Counted from the stretch's first letter, positions 18,964 through 27,967 are shown. The stretch: DNA of 64,000 nucleotides from Paenalcaligenes hominis (GCF_011927625.1 NZ_JAATIZ010000001.1:620001-684000); one strand, 5' to 3'. Notes: a model not told the origin generated them from the sequence alone. Translations and numbers: made by a program.

Positions 18964-20343
18964 ATGACTACACACTGTCGCCCAACTCGGGCTATTTTAT
19001 GGAGTGCGGGTGCGGCGGCAGTGTTAGGTGCCCTTAGCACGCAGGCAGCGGTGTTAGGGCACTCTAGAGTGACTTCATTGCCGCATCAGCCTTTGCGTAT
19101 TTCTGTCTTAATTAAAGACATTAGCCCGGTGGAACAAGCCAGTCTTACCGCACGAATTGCACCCAGCGCAGCTTGGCAAGAGGCAGGTTTGTCAGTGCCT
19201 GTGGATTTAGCCACTTTCCGATTAAAAACCATTCCCGCCACGCAAGCGAATACCGTACAGTTGCTGCTTGAGTCCTCACAAAGTACCGAAGCGACCGTTA
19301 TTGATGTGTTGGTCGATATTCAAACCGATAGCTCAACACAACGTCATCAAGTCAGTGTGTTACAGGCGCCGCAGCCTACGCCAGTCGCGTTGGCTCAGAC
19401 ACGCGCCATCGCTTCAGCGCCTCAATCCACCGCAGCTGTTCCAGCGAGCGCAGCCGTTCTTGCCAAAGCTACCGCACCGGTTGCGCCTACTTATCAAGTG
19501 CGCTCCGGTCAAAGTTTGTCGCGTATTGCGCGCCACTACCGCTCGGATGAGTACTCCCAGCACCAGTTTATGGCGGCTGTGCTCGAAGCCAACCCCCATG
19601 CATTTATTCACGGCAATCTACACTTAATACGGGCAGGGGCTACCTTAACCATTCCAGATGCCCAGCAGATTGCTGCTGTGTCTACGCAACAGGCGAGTCA
19701 ACTTTATCAAACCCATCTGCAGTGGTTTGACGACTACCGGCAACGTCTAGCTCAGGGTCTACCTATCGAGCCTATGTCGGCCTCAACGACATCAGCCCCT
19801 GTCGATTCTCAGCTGTCCGCAGAACAAAGCCTCACAGATCGATTACAGCTTGCTACTGACGATCCTTCTACTGTCGAAGCCGATCAAAAAACAGCGGTTG
19901 CCCAAGAGCTAGCTTATAGTGCTGAACGTTTAGCCCACCTCGAGGGCACTGCCGGTTCCAACGATGCTGGCCAAGCTCAAACCGATCAAAATCAAACAGC
20001 TGATGCCAACGCAGACAAGGCATCTGCTGTTGTCACTGCTACGCCCGCCTCAACGGTCAGCGCTAATCAGGTTGGCTCGGCTCAAGCCAGTCCCGTTGCA
20101 GGGGATTCGGATACAGCGCAGGCCTCTTCTAGCTGGCTGTCTACAATGTGGCTTGCAGCCCTGTCATTACTGGTGTTATTTGCTTTAGCTATTGCTTGGT
20201 TTTTGCGTCGTACTAATACCAGTCGGTTAGATATTATCGAAGAGCTCTCTCCCAGCGCGGTGCGTATGCGCGAAAAGCTCGACAAAAATACAGAAAATGA
20301 TCTGCCTCAGTCGGATGATGTTGAGTTTAGGGAAATAAAATAA
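18964..20343 (+). CDS. fimV: FimV/LysM-domain polar hub-type protein
   Basis: This 459-residue protein resembles FimV, an inner-membrane peptidoglycan-binding protein that organises cell poles and type IV pili in Pseudomonas. A signal peptide (about residues 1-30) precedes the FimV N-terminal domain (to about 135). A LysM-like domain starts near residue 177 (YQVRSGQSLSRIARHYR). An Ala/Thr/Gln-rich, low-complexity stretch runs from about 265 to 385, a single transmembrane helix sits near 391-414, and about 45 cytoplasmic residues follow. It is short for FimV and lacks the long acidic TPR tail seen in Pseudomonas. The asd-fimV-truA position supports the call. Confidence 0.85.
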   Translation: MTTHCRPTRAILWSAGAAAVLGALSTQAAVLGHSRVTSLPHQPLRISVLIKDISPVEQASLTARIAPSAAWQEAGLSVPVDLATFRLKTIPATQANTVQLLLESSQSTEATVIDVLVDIQTDSSTQRHQVSVLQAPQPTPVALAQTRAIASAPQSTAAVPASAAVLAKATAPVAPTYQVRSGQSLSRIARHYRSDEYSQHQFMAAVLEANPHAFIHGNLHLIRAGATLTIPDAQQIAAVSTQQASQLYQTHLQWFDDYRQRLAQGLPIEPMSASTTSAPVDSQLSAEQSLTDRLQLATDDPSTVEADQKTAVAQELAYSAERLAHLEGTAGSNDAGQAQTDQNQTADANADKASAVVTATPASTVSANQVGSAQASPVAGDSDTAQASSSWLSTMWLAALSLLVLFALAIAWFLRRTNTSRLDIIEELSPSAVRMREKLDKNTENDLPQSDDVEFREIK

Positions 20344-20344
20344 A

Positions 20345-21166
20345 GTGGTTGCAGTGCAGCGCATGGCCTTAGGCCTTTGTTATGACGGCTCTGCATGGCA
20401 AGGGTGGCAAACCCAGCCGTCAGGTCGTACTTTACAAGATCAACTTGAAAAAGTTCTACAACAGTTTTTAGCCCATCCAGTAAGCACCGTGTGTGCAGGT
20501 CGTACTGATGCTGGGGTGCACGCCTTAAATCAAGTGGTACACCTAGAAACACCTGCCCAGCGTACGCCTGAGTCTTGGATACGGGGCTTAAATGCTTTAC
20601 TCCCATCCAGTATGTCGGTGCAATGGGCTCACGCTGTTCCCGAGCATTTTCATGCGCGTTTTTCGGCACAACGGCGGCGTTATGTATATGTCTTACGTAA
20701 CGAACGCGTGCGTTCTCCTTTGGTGCATCAACGGGTAGGCTGGGTGTTTCAACCACTGAACTACGCCGCTATGCAAGACGCAGCACAGCGTTTATTAGGT
20801 ACGCACGACTTTAGCGCATTTCGTTCAGCAGAATGCCAAGCAGCAAGTCCGGTTCGTACGTTAATGCAGCTAACGATTCATCATCATGCGCCATGGTTTG
20901 TATTCGAGTTCGAAGCCAATGCCTTTTTACACCATATGATCCGCAACCTGATGGGGGCACTGGTTTATATAGGAATGGGGCGTCAACCTTCAACGTGGGT
21001 TGATGAGCTTTTGCGCGATAAAGATCGCAAACGTGCAGCGCCAACTTTTTCTGCAGAGGGGCTGTATTTAGCCGGCGTGGACTACGCTCCAGAGTTTGGC
21101 TTACCTACCTCAAGCTCTTTAGTGCTTTCTTCCAGTCTCCTAGGTATAAATTGGAATGGCTTTTGA
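20345..21166 (+). CDS. truA: tRNA pseudouridine(38-40) synthase TruA
   Basis: This 273-residue enzyme isomerises uridines 38-40 in the anticodon stem. The catalytic aspartate is residue 55 in CAGRTDAGVHAL when counted from the GTG at 20345. The N-terminus LCYDGSAWQGWQTQ and the segment NAFLHHMIRNLMGAL are typical. GTG 20345 lies one base after the fimV stop, and ATG 20363 is an alternative start. A gap of 102 bases then separates it from the TRAP genes. Confidence 0.96.
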   Translation: MVAVQRMALGLCYDGSAWQGWQTQPSGRTLQDQLEKVLQQFLAHPVSTVCAGRTDAGVHALNQVVHLETPAQRTPESWIRGLNALLPSSMSVQWAHAVPEHFHARFSAQRRRYVYVLRNERVRSPLVHQRVGWVFQPLNYAAMQDAAQRLLGTHDFSAFRSAECQAASPVRTLMQLTIHHHAPWFVFEFEANAFLHHMIRNLMGALVYIGMGRQPSTWVDELLRDKDRKRAAPTFSAEGLYLAGVDYAPEFGLPTSSSLVLSSSLLGINWNGF

Positions 21167-21268
21167 GCTAAATGTGCTTCACAATTTCACAGGTTTGCGT
21201 CCGTAGTGCATGACTCAGTGCGGATAGAATGCATCTATTACGAATCCCCTTTTGTTACATAAACGCTT

Positions 21269-21898
21269 ATGTCTTTTTTATTAAAAATTTCCTCATGGAT
21301 AGACCGGCTGAATAAAACGGTCGGTGGGGCTGTGGCTTGGCTCACGCTCATTGTGGTGGTGGTGAGTGCAGTCAATGCAGTGGTTCGTAAAGTGTTCAGT
21401 GTAAGTTCTAACGCTTGGCTAGAACTGCAATGGTATTTGTTTGGTGCTATTTTTCTTTTGGCAGCCGGCTATACTTTTTTGCGTAATGAGCACGTACGCG
21501 TTGATGTATTAGCTCAGCGCTTTAGTCGTAAAACCCAAGTGTACATAGAAATCATAGGGGTGGTTTTTTTCCTTTTGCCTGCGTGTGGTTTAGTGTTTTG
21601 GCTCTCGCTACCGTATTTTTATAAATCCTATGTATTGCTTGAGCAATCATCGAATACAGGGGGGCTAATCCGTTGGCCGGTGAAATTACTCATTCCGGTT
21701 GGGTTTGGCTTATTGATTTTGGCTGGTATTTCTCACTTGATCCGAAGTGTGGGTTTTTTAATGGGGCGCTGTAACGATCCTTTGTCTGATGCCGATGCAT
21801 TACAAAAAACAGAGGGCAGTAGCACCGAGGAAATGATGATAATTGCGGAAGAAACACTAGAGCAGAACCGTCAACGTGCTCAACAAGGAGACGTATGA
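21269..21898 (+). CDS. TRAP transporter small permease subunit (DctQ-type)
   Basis: This 209-residue membrane protein with four predicted helices belongs to the DctQ family, the small subunit of tripartite ATP-independent periplasmic (TRAP) transporters. Motifs are NAWLELQWYLFGAIFLLAAG and NEHVRVDVLAQRFS. These importers take up carboxylates or sugar acids using a sodium gradient. It overlaps the large permease gene by 4 bases. No periplasmic binding-protein gene is next to the pair in this window, so the substrate cannot be inferred. The type resembles the mannitol/chloroaromatic annotation group. Confidence 0.92.
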   Translation: MSFLLKISSWIDRLNKTVGGAVAWLTLIVVVVSAVNAVVRKVFSVSSNAWLELQWYLFGAIFLLAAGYTFLRNEHVRVDVLAQRFSRKTQVYIEIIGVVFFLLPACGLVFWLSLPYFYKSYVLLEQSSNTGGLIRWPVKLLIPVGFGLLILAGISHLIRSVGFLMGRCNDPLSDADALQKTEGSSTEEMMIIAEETLEQNRQRAQQGDV

Positions 21899-23562
21899 TG
21901 GATTTCATTATCGCGAATCTAGCGCCTATTATGTTTTTTAACCTCATAGCGTTTTTGCTGTTAGGTTTTCCAGTAGCTTTTACGTTAGCGGCTACCGGTA
22001 TTTTGTATGGTTTAGTGGCTATTGAACTAAACCTCATGCAGCCGGCATTGTTCCAAGCGTTGCCCCAACGTATTTTTGGTATCGTGGCTAACGATACACT
22101 GCTTGCTGTGCCATTTTTTACGCTGATGGGCTTAATTCTCGAACGGTCAGGAATGGCAGAAGACTTGCTCGATACCATTGGTCAATTATTTGGTCCAATC
22201 CGGGGCGGGCTTGCCATCGCCGTGGTATTTGTGGGCGCTATGTTAGCGGCAACCACAGGGGTGATTTCCGCCTCGGTGATTTCTATGGGCTTAATTTCCT
22301 TACCCATTATGTTGCGTTACGGGTATGACCGACGCTTAGCCACGGGTGTGATTGCAGCGTCAGGCACCTTGTCGCAAATTATCCCCCCATCAATTGTACT
22401 CATCATCTTAGCCGATCAACTGGGTCGTTCTATTGGTGACATGTATCGTGGTGCTATTGTACCGGGCTTAATACTAACGCTGGCCTATATCAGTTACGTG
22501 GTCATACTTTCTATTATCAAGCCCAAAAGCGCGCCGGCTTTACCGCCCGAAGCTCGGGTTTATATAGAACCGGACGGCAGCCGTGGCCTTAAATCCTTGA
22601 TGGTATTGACTGTTATTGCTGCCATTATGGCGTTTTTGGGTACCGAGTATTACTTTGAAACTCACCTCAGTGCACCTATTGACGAACTCATCGTCATTGG
22701 TTTGTTAATTTGGGGTAGCGTTGCACTTCTGGTTGCCTTAATCAACAACCTTTTTAAATTAGGCCTGCTTTCTAAGATTGCCGAACGGGTCACCTTTGTG
22801 ATGATCCCGCCTTTGTTCCTCATTTTCTTAGTGCTAGGCACTATTTTCATCGGTGTAGCGACCCCGACTGAAGGGGGAGCAATGGGGGCGGTGGGGGCAA
22901 TTATTATGGCTGTTTCACGTCGCCGCTTATCCTTTACTCAATTGAAACAAGCTATGGGTTCCACGACGCGCTTATCGTGTTTTGTGGTCTTTATTTTGGT
23001 GGGCTCGACTATATTCAGTCTTAGTTTCCGGGGTATTAACGGCGACTTATGGGTGGAAAGCTTACTTATTGACTTGCCTGGTGGCGAGTTAGGGTTTTTG
23101 ATTGCTGTCAGTATTCTGACCTTTGTGCTAGCGTTTTTCTTAGATTTCTTTGAGTTGGCATTTATTATCGTGCCATTGCTCGGGCCAGTTGCCGATAAAA
23201 TGGGCATTGATCTCATTTGGTTTGGGGTGTTGTTAGCCGTTAATATGCAAACCTCATTTATGCATCCACCCTTTGGGTTCGCTTTATTCTTTTTGCGCTC
23301 TGTGGCAGCCAAAGAGGATTACGTGGATCACATTACAGGCAAGCCCATCCGTCGTGTGACAACCGGGGATATCTACTGGGGGTCTGTGCCGTTTATTGTG
23401 ATTCAGCTTATCATGGTGGCTGCCGTCTTAGCTTTCCCTCAAATGGTCACTCACTACAAAGCAGCGGAAACCCAAATTGACCCATCTGAAATTCAATTTG
23501 GTACAGAAAGTATGTACGGTGATGATGGCTACGGTTACGGTGATAGCAATCCATTTCAGTAA
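21895..23562 (+). CDS. TRAP transporter large permease subunit (DctM-type)
   Basis: This 555-residue integral membrane protein is the channel subunit of the TRAP importer. FFTLMGLILERSGMAEDLLDTI, split by GIISAS-like and SGTLSQIIPPSIVLIILADQ segments, follows the DctM pattern. The protein is longer than classical DctM (about 430) because of a central extension at about residues 210-285, common in the subgroup with split names. A short glycine/tyrosine/aspartate tail (YGDDGYGYGDSNPFQ) ends it. It is coupled to dctQ by the ATGA overlap. Confidence 0.93.
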   Translation: MMDFIIANLAPIMFFNLIAFLLLGFPVAFTLAATGILYGLVAIELNLMQPALFQALPQRIFGIVANDTLLAVPFFTLMGLILERSGMAEDLLDTIGQLFGPIRGGLAIAVVFVGAMLAATTGVISASVISMGLISLPIMLRYGYDRRLATGVIAASGTLSQIIPPSIVLIILADQLGRSIGDMYRGAIVPGLILTLAYISYVVILSIIKPKSAPALPPEARVYIEPDGSRGLKSLMVLTVIAAIMAFLGTEYYFETHLSAPIDELIVIGLLIWGSVALLVALINNLFKLGLLSKIAERVTFVMIPPLFLIFLVLGTIFIGVATPTEGGAMGAVGAIIMAVSRRRLSFTQLKQAMGSTTRLSCFVVFILVGSTIFSLSFRGINGDLWVESLLIDLPGGELGFLIAVSILTFVLAFFLDFFELAFIIVPLLGPVADKMGIDLIWFGVLLAVNMQTSFMHPPFGFALFFLRSVAAKEDYVDHITGKPIRRVTTGDIYWGSVPFIVIQLIMVAAVLAFPQMVTHYKAAETQIDPSEIQFGTESMYGDDGYGYGDSNPFQ

Positions 23563-23581
23563 CAACGCTATCTAGGGTTAG

Positions 23582-23603
23582 ACAGGCTGGGGTTCCAGCC
23601 TGT
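23582..23603 (+). terminator. Rho-independent terminator between dctM and trpF
   Basis: A 9-bp stem (ACAGGCTGG / CCAGCCTGT) has a GGTT loop followed by TTTT, starting 20 bases past the dctM stop. It separates the TRAP pair from trpF. Confidence 0.88.
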
Positions 23604-23627
23604 TTTTATTGGTTCATAGAGGTGATT

Positions 23628-24272
23628 ATGCGTACTCGAGTGAAAATGTGTGGTTTTACTCGTACAGAAGATATTAAGGCCGCGGTACAGGCAGGGGCTG
23701 ATGCAGTAGGCTTGGTGTTTTACGAGAAAAGCAAGCGTTATGTGTCTATTGCTCAAGCGGCTCATTTGCGTGCTCACTTGCCCGCCTTTGTGCAAAGTGT
23801 GGCGCTCTTTGTGAATGCAAAGCCGGCTTTTGTCCGCGACGTCATGCACAGCGTAAAACCCGACTTGTTGCAGTTTCATGGCGAAGAAAGCCCCGCATAT
23901 TGCGAATCGTTCGACCATCCCTATATGCGTGCGTTTCGAGTTGGTGCTCCTGGCTTAGAAACCGCAGAGCAACTCCTTGAACAGTGCCGCCGCTACAGCA
24001 ATGCTCAAGCGTGGCTTTTTGATAGTTACTCGCCAGCATATGGTGGAAGCGGCACCCGCTTCGATCTACAGCTTCTAGAGCATGTGTTAGCGCACCGCAA
24101 AGCAGACGAGCCTGAAATTATTTTAGCAGGCGGGGTAACACCTGATCGTTTACCACAGTTAATGACTCAAATTCATCCGTATGCCTTAGATGTGAGTAGC
24201 GCCATAGAAGACGCACCTGGTATGAAAAATGCCGCTAAAATGCAGGCTTTTATGAAAGCATTGAACTTCTGA
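23628..24272 (+). CDS. trpF: Phosphoribosylanthranilate isomerase
   Basis: This 214-residue TIM-barrel enzyme catalyses the third step of tryptophan synthesis. The start RVKMCGFTRTEDIKAAVQAG includes the catalytic Cys (MCGF). The aspartate segment WLFDSYSPAYGGSGTRFDL and LAGGVTPDRLPQ are also conserved. ATG 23628 is used because AGAGG lies 5 bases upstream; a GTG at 23622 overlaps that site. It is followed by a thioredoxin-like gene. trpB and trpA, its usual neighbours in betaproteobacteria, are not next to it. Confidence 0.95.
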   Translation: MRTRVKMCGFTRTEDIKAAVQAGADAVGLVFYEKSKRYVSIAQAAHLRAHLPAFVQSVALFVNAKPAFVRDVMHSVKPDLLQFHGEESPAYCESFDHPYMRAFRVGAPGLETAEQLLEQCRRYSNAQAWLFDSYSPAYGGSGTRFDLQLLEHVLAHRKADEPEIILAGGVTPDRLPQLMTQIHPYALDVSSAIEDAPGMKNAAKMQAFMKALNF

Positions 24273-24317
24273 TTATTACACCGGTCTTATTACTTTTAAT
24301 AATAAAATGGTGAGACT

Positions 24318-25121
24318 ATGGTCAGCATCGGGCCGTTAGCACTCTCAAGCACAGTCGCTGTAAGCTTTCTGAGTGCTATCTGTATGTTTGTAGTGGCCGC
24401 GTATTTAGATCGGCGTTATCAGCTTGGGTTAGAGCGGTGGCTTTGGTGGATACTGCTGGGGGCATTAGGCGTAGGCCGGTTGGTTTTTGTGGTGCAGTAT
24501 TGGGATGACTACAAGCAAAACCTTTGGGGTGTGGCGAATATCCGAGACGGGGGCTTTCATTTAGTAGCAGCCCTAAGTGTGCTGCTTGTGGCATTGGCGT
24601 ACCAGGCTTACCAACACAAACCGTGGCGACGAGCCCTTGCTCAATTGGTGGGGGTTAGCTTTGTGTTTAGCGTATTTACTGCCAGTCTAGCAGCGTATTT
24701 TTTTCCTGCTCCACAGCAAATAAATACAGAGACATTGCGCTTGACTCAGCTTCAAGGGCAGCCAATTGACTTAGACGCATTCACTGATAAGCCATTGGTA
24801 CTGAATTTATGGGCCAGCTGGTGCCCACCGTGCCGGGCTGAGATGCCGATCATGGCGGAAGCACAAAAACGCCATCCTGATTTGCATTTTGTTTTTGTGA
24901 ACCAAGGCGAAAGTATTCAAGTGATTACACAGTTTTTACAGTCACAAAATCTTGAGCTAGAGCACGTGTTAAGTGATAGTCAATCCACGTTACTACACAG
25001 CATTCAAGGCCGAGCCTTACCCACGACATTATTTATTAATACTCAAGGCCAAGTGGTGGATATGCGTATGGGCGAATTATCCCAAGCCAGCTTAGCCGCC
25101 CATATAAAACGATTGCGCTAG
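24318..25121 (+). CDS. Membrane-anchored TlpA-like thiol-disulfide oxidoreductase
   Basis: This 267-residue protein has an N-terminal membrane part with about four hydrophobic segments (residues 5-130), then a periplasmic thioredoxin-fold domain (about 140-267). The active site WCPPC places cysteines at 169 and 172, and a cis-proline lies in GRALPTTLFI. The membrane part resembles the N-terminal half of prolipoprotein diacylglyceryl transferase-like modules seen in some TlpA proteins (tentative). Its likely role is disulfide reduction in the periplasm, for example in cytochrome c maturation or protein repair. It is preceded by its own AT-rich spacer after trpF. Confidence 0.82.
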   Translation: MVSIGPLALSSTVAVSFLSAICMFVVAAYLDRRYQLGLERWLWWILLGALGVGRLVFVVQYWDDYKQNLWGVANIRDGGFHLVAALSVLLVALAYQAYQHKPWRRALAQLVGVSFVFSVFTASLAAYFFPAPQQINTETLRLTQLQGQPIDLDAFTDKPLVLNLWASWCPPCRAEMPIMAEAQKRHPDLHFVFVNQGESIQVITQFLQSQNLELEHVLSDSQSTLLHSIQGRALPTTLFINTQGQVVDMRMGELSQASLAAHIKRLR

Positions 25122-25131
25122 TGTATAAAAA

Positions 25132-25150
25132 AGCCCTCAAAATGAGGGCT
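25132..25150 (-). terminator. Rho-independent terminator of the crcB-yfeH unit
   Basis: An 8-bp stem (AGCCCTCA / TGAGGGCT) has an AAA loop and, on the minus strand, a run of six T. It is shared with the convergent thioredoxin-like gene, but the U-tract favours the minus strand. Confidence 0.85.
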
Positions 25151-25157
25151 GGGAAAC

Positions 25158-26147
25158 TTAACTATACGATGGCTCGGCATCGGGTGCTTTAAGTGCATAT
25201 TGGTTGGCCATCATAGCGCAAGCCATTAATTGAATTTGGTGGAAAATCATTATGGGTAGCAAAGCTGGCCCTAACATTGCACCACTAAATAAAACTTGAG
25301 CCATCGGAACGCCAGTCGCTAGGCTTTTCTTGGAGGCGCAAAAAATGATGGTAATTTCATCAGCGCGGTTAAAGCCTAAACGTTGGGCTAAAAAGCGGGT
25401 TAGCCACAAAACGATCAATAGCAGCACGATACATACGACGCATAACGCCAGCAGTGCATTGGGTGGGACTTGGGACCAGAGGCCACTGACTACAGAAGAG
25501 CTGAAAGCAGTGTAAACCACTAATAAAATAGAGCTTTGATCGACGTTCTTTAACCAGCGCGAATTCCGAGTAATAAAGTTCGCAGTAAGGGGGCGTGAAA
25601 GGTGGCCCACCACAAACGGTAATAATAGCTGCAAGCTAATATCAATAATCGCGTCGGCCATCCCTGCTGTGCCAGCATTCGCATCTAGCATAATATTAAG
25701 AATGACGGGTGTGGCAACAATACCAATTAGGCTAGAGGCAGAGGCACTACAAACGGCGGCGGGAATATTCCCTTTAGCAATAGAGGTAAAGGCAATGGCA
25801 GATTGTACTGTACCAGGCAAGGCGCATAAGTACAGCATCCCTATGGTTAAAGGCACACCCAGCAAAGGAATAAGCACGGGCTTAAAAATCCAGCCAATCA
25901 AAGGGAAAACAATAAACGTAAAGCCAAACACCAAAATATGCAAACGCCAATGCGTCATGCCTGCGATGATGGCTTCACGCGATAACTTGGCACCGTGCAT
26001 AAAGAAAAGCAGGGCAATGGCAAAGCGTGTGAGCCATTCAAAAAAAACCGCGCCATTGCCTTCGGCAGGCAACACCGTTGCGGCAATAACGACACCTATT
26101 AAAATAAGCGTGAAGTTATCAAAAATAAGACGTAATTTGGCGTACAT
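25158..26147 (-). CDS. yfeH: Bile acid:sodium symporter family protein (YfeH-like)
   Basis: This 329-residue transporter of the BASS/SBF-like group has about ten hydrophobic segments. It shares long conserved stretches with E. coli YfeH, such as AIALLFFMHGAKLSREAIIA, CALPGTVQSAIAFTS, GNIPAAVCSASASSLIGI and FCASKKSLATGVPMA. The natural substrate of this subgroup is not settled. It lies 9 bases after crcB on the same strand, so both are probably on one transcript that ends at the hairpin at 25132-25150. Confidence 0.9.
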   Translation of the reverse strand: MYAKLRLIFDNFTLILIGVVIAATVLPAEGNGAVFFEWLTRFAIALLFFMHGAKLSREAIIAGMTHWRLHILVFGFTFIVFPLIGWIFKPVLIPLLGVPLTIGMLYLCALPGTVQSAIAFTSIAKGNIPAAVCSASASSLIGIVATPVILNIMLDANAGTAGMADAIIDISLQLLLPFVVGHLSRPLTANFITRNSRWLKNVDQSSILLVVYTAFSSSVVSGLWSQVPPNALLALCVVCIVLLLIVLWLTRFLAQRLGFNRADEITIIFCASKKSLATGVPMAQVLFSGAMLGPALLPIMIFHQIQLMACAMMANQYALKAPDAEPSYS

Positions 26148-26156
26148 AGTGGTGAC

Positions 26157-26540
26157 CTATGAGCTAAAAGATTTAAAAATGACCCAACCTAGACTAAAAC
26201 ACAACAAACTACCTACTAAATGTAGTAGTAAATGAAAGAAAAAATAGAAATGTTGGCCTTGATGTAGCAAAGTGAAGCTTTCAGAGGTAAATGACGAGAA
26301 CGTGGTGAGCCCACCCAGAAACCCCGTCATAATAAACAGTTGCAAAGCCGGCGATAGGGGCAAGGCTTTATGCAGTGCGCCCACAGTTAAGCCCATTAAA
26401 AAAGCACCCACAAGATTGGCTGTGAGGGTGCCAATGGCTAAGGCGGGCGAAAGGTGGTTCAGGCTAAGACCCAAAAGCCAGCGCAACACGGCACCACAGG
26501 CTCCGCCTAGGGCAACAAAAAAAACGCCGCTGTTTAGCAA
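26157..26540 (-). CDS. crcB: Fluoride exporter CrcB/Fluc
   Basis: This 127-residue four-helix membrane protein forms a dual-topology fluoride channel. GGACGAVLRWLL near the N-terminus and GFLGGLTTFSSFTSES (about residues 74-89) are the family signatures, including the central sodium-site threonines and a pore phenylalanine. The start is a TTG at 26538-26540 with GGAGG just upstream; no ATG fits. The 61-base gap to the divergent sirtuin gene shows no fluoride-riboswitch core that I could recognise. Confidence 0.93.
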   Translation of the reverse strand: MLNSGVFFVALGGACGAVLRWLLGLSLNHLSPALAIGTLTANLVGAFLMGLTVGALHKALPLSPALQLFIMTGFLGGLTTFSSFTSESFTLLHQGQHFYFFFHLLLHLVGSLLCFSLGWVIFKSFSS

Positions 26541-26601
26541 CCTGCCTCCTTGGTTTTTAATAGTTAATACATAAAGAGCTTACATCATAACGAGAATCAG
26601 C

Positions 26602-27357
26602 ATGGTTAGTGAACCCATTATTAATACGATTAAAAAAGCGCGTCGGATTGTAGTATTTAGTGGTGCAGGCATGTCAGCCGAAAGCGGTGTTCCTACATTC
26701 AGAGATGATTTGGTTGGTTTATGGCAACAGTATGACCCAGCAGAGCTGGCCACGGCCGAAGCGTTCTTAAAAGACCCTGAGCTAGTCTGGGGTTGGTATG
26801 AATGGCGTCGTGCTCGTGTCGAACAGGCAGTACCTAATGCAGGGCATGTGGCTATTGCACAATGGCAGTCCCATTACCCTGTTACCATCGTGACACAAAA
26901 CGTAGATAACCTGCACGAACGCGCCGGCAGCTACAATGTGATTCATATGCACGGCAATTTGCATGCAGCGTATTGCATTGACTGTAAAACGCCTTATTCG
27001 CTGTATCCACTTGCTACGCCTGCACCCGCAGAAGGGCGTCGTATAGCACCTCCTCGATGCGCACTCTGCCAGGGTATGGTGCGGCCGGGTGTCGTCTGGT
27101 TTGGCGAGCCCCTAATAGAAGCCGACTTGCGTGCTGCGATCTATGCCGCCGAGAACTGTGACTTAGTCATCGCAGTGGGTACGTCGGGTGTGGTGCAGCC
27201 CGCAGCGCTCATCCCTTATTGGGCTAAAGAAAAGGGGGCCCAAGTCATACAAATAAACCCCCATGAAAGTGCGATTGACGAAGTCAGCGACTATAATGTG
27301 CGCCAATCTGCAGCCACCGTCTTGCCGCATCTCGTACAGGCACTAGGCTATACGTAA
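26602..27357 (+). CDS. cobB: NAD-dependent protein deacylase, Sir2 family, class III type
   Basis: This 251-residue sirtuin removes acyl groups from lysine using NAD. Motifs are GAGMSAESGVPTFRD (residues 21-35), TQNVDN (98-103) and the catalytic His117 in HMHGN. Zinc ligands are Cys125, Cys128, Cys153 and Cys156. WYEWRRAR contains Tyr66-x-x-Arg69, the pair that in SIRT5 and E. coli CobB recognises acidic acyl groups, so desuccinylase activity is likely (inference from family). It is divergent from crcB. Confidence 0.94.
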   Translation: MVSEPIINTIKKARRIVVFSGAGMSAESGVPTFRDDLVGLWQQYDPAELATAEAFLKDPELVWGWYEWRRARVEQAVPNAGHVAIAQWQSHYPVTIVTQNVDNLHERAGSYNVIHMHGNLHAAYCIDCKTPYSLYPLATPAPAEGRRIAPPRCALCQGMVRPGVVWFGEPLIEADLRAAIYAAENCDLVIAVGTSGVVQPAALIPYWAKEKGAQVIQINPHESAIDEVSDYNVRQSAATVLPHLVQALGYT

Positions 27358-27472
27358 AGTTACCGAGCCGCCCAAAGCTTCGTTATAATTATTGGTTTAG
27401 GTCTAGGCTTGTGTTGTTGGCTGCGCTGTGTGGCAAAACGCGCACAATGCCACACAGAAGGACACCCGTAGG

Positions 27473-27967
27473 ATGAGTGAGTTTTCTTCCGCCGATACTC
27501 AGGCTATGCAATTAGCGCTACAATTGGCCCAGATTGCGTGGCAGCATGGCGAGGTTCCTGTCGGGGCCGTTTTACTTGATGCACAGGGGCATTTACTTGG
27601 TCAGGGTTATAATCAGGTCATTACGCGTTCTGATCCTACCCAACATGCCGAGATAGTCGCTTTACGTCAAGCCACAGCAACGGCAGCCAATTACCGATTA
27701 CCCGGCAGTCAGCTGTTCGTTACTCTAGAGCCCTGCCTGATGTGCTTTGGGGCGTTGTTACATGCTCGAGTCGAGCGGGTTGTGTATGCCGCGCCCGATC
27801 CTAAAACAGGGGCATGCGGTAGCGTAGTATGCCTGCACGAGCATCCCACGTTAAACCACCAAACACAGGTGCAGGCGGGTCTGCTCCAAGACCAAGCCTC
27901 TCAACTCTTACGAGATTTTTTCAAAGAGCGACGTTTGCTCGCTAAACAAAAAAAGCGTGAATTATGA
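27473..27967 (+). CDS. tadA: tRNA-specific adenosine deaminase TadA
   Basis: This 164-residue zinc enzyme converts A34 to inosine in the tRNA-Arg(ACG) anticodon. The catalytic HAE is at residues 58-60, and PCLMC at 87-91 gives the zinc cysteines 88 and 91. The frame stays open upstream to 27428, but ATG 27473 starts the conserved protein and has AAGGA 10 bases upstream. A TATAAT at 27384-27389 could be its -10 element, though no good -35 is visible. The stop overlaps the next start by 4 bases (ATGA). Confidence 0.95.
   Translation: MSEFSSADTQAMQLALQLAQIAWQHGEVPVGAVLLDAQGHLLGQGYNQVITRSDPTQHAEIVALRQATATAANYRLPGSQLFVTLEPCLMCFGALLHARVERVVYAAPDPKTGACGSVVCLHEHPTLNHQTQVQAGLLQDQASQLLRDFFKERRLLAKQKKREL

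Noticed and set aside
26541-26601. Possible fluoride riboswitch upstream of crcB
   Set aside because: The gap to the divergent gene is only 61 bases and lacks the pseudoknot core.
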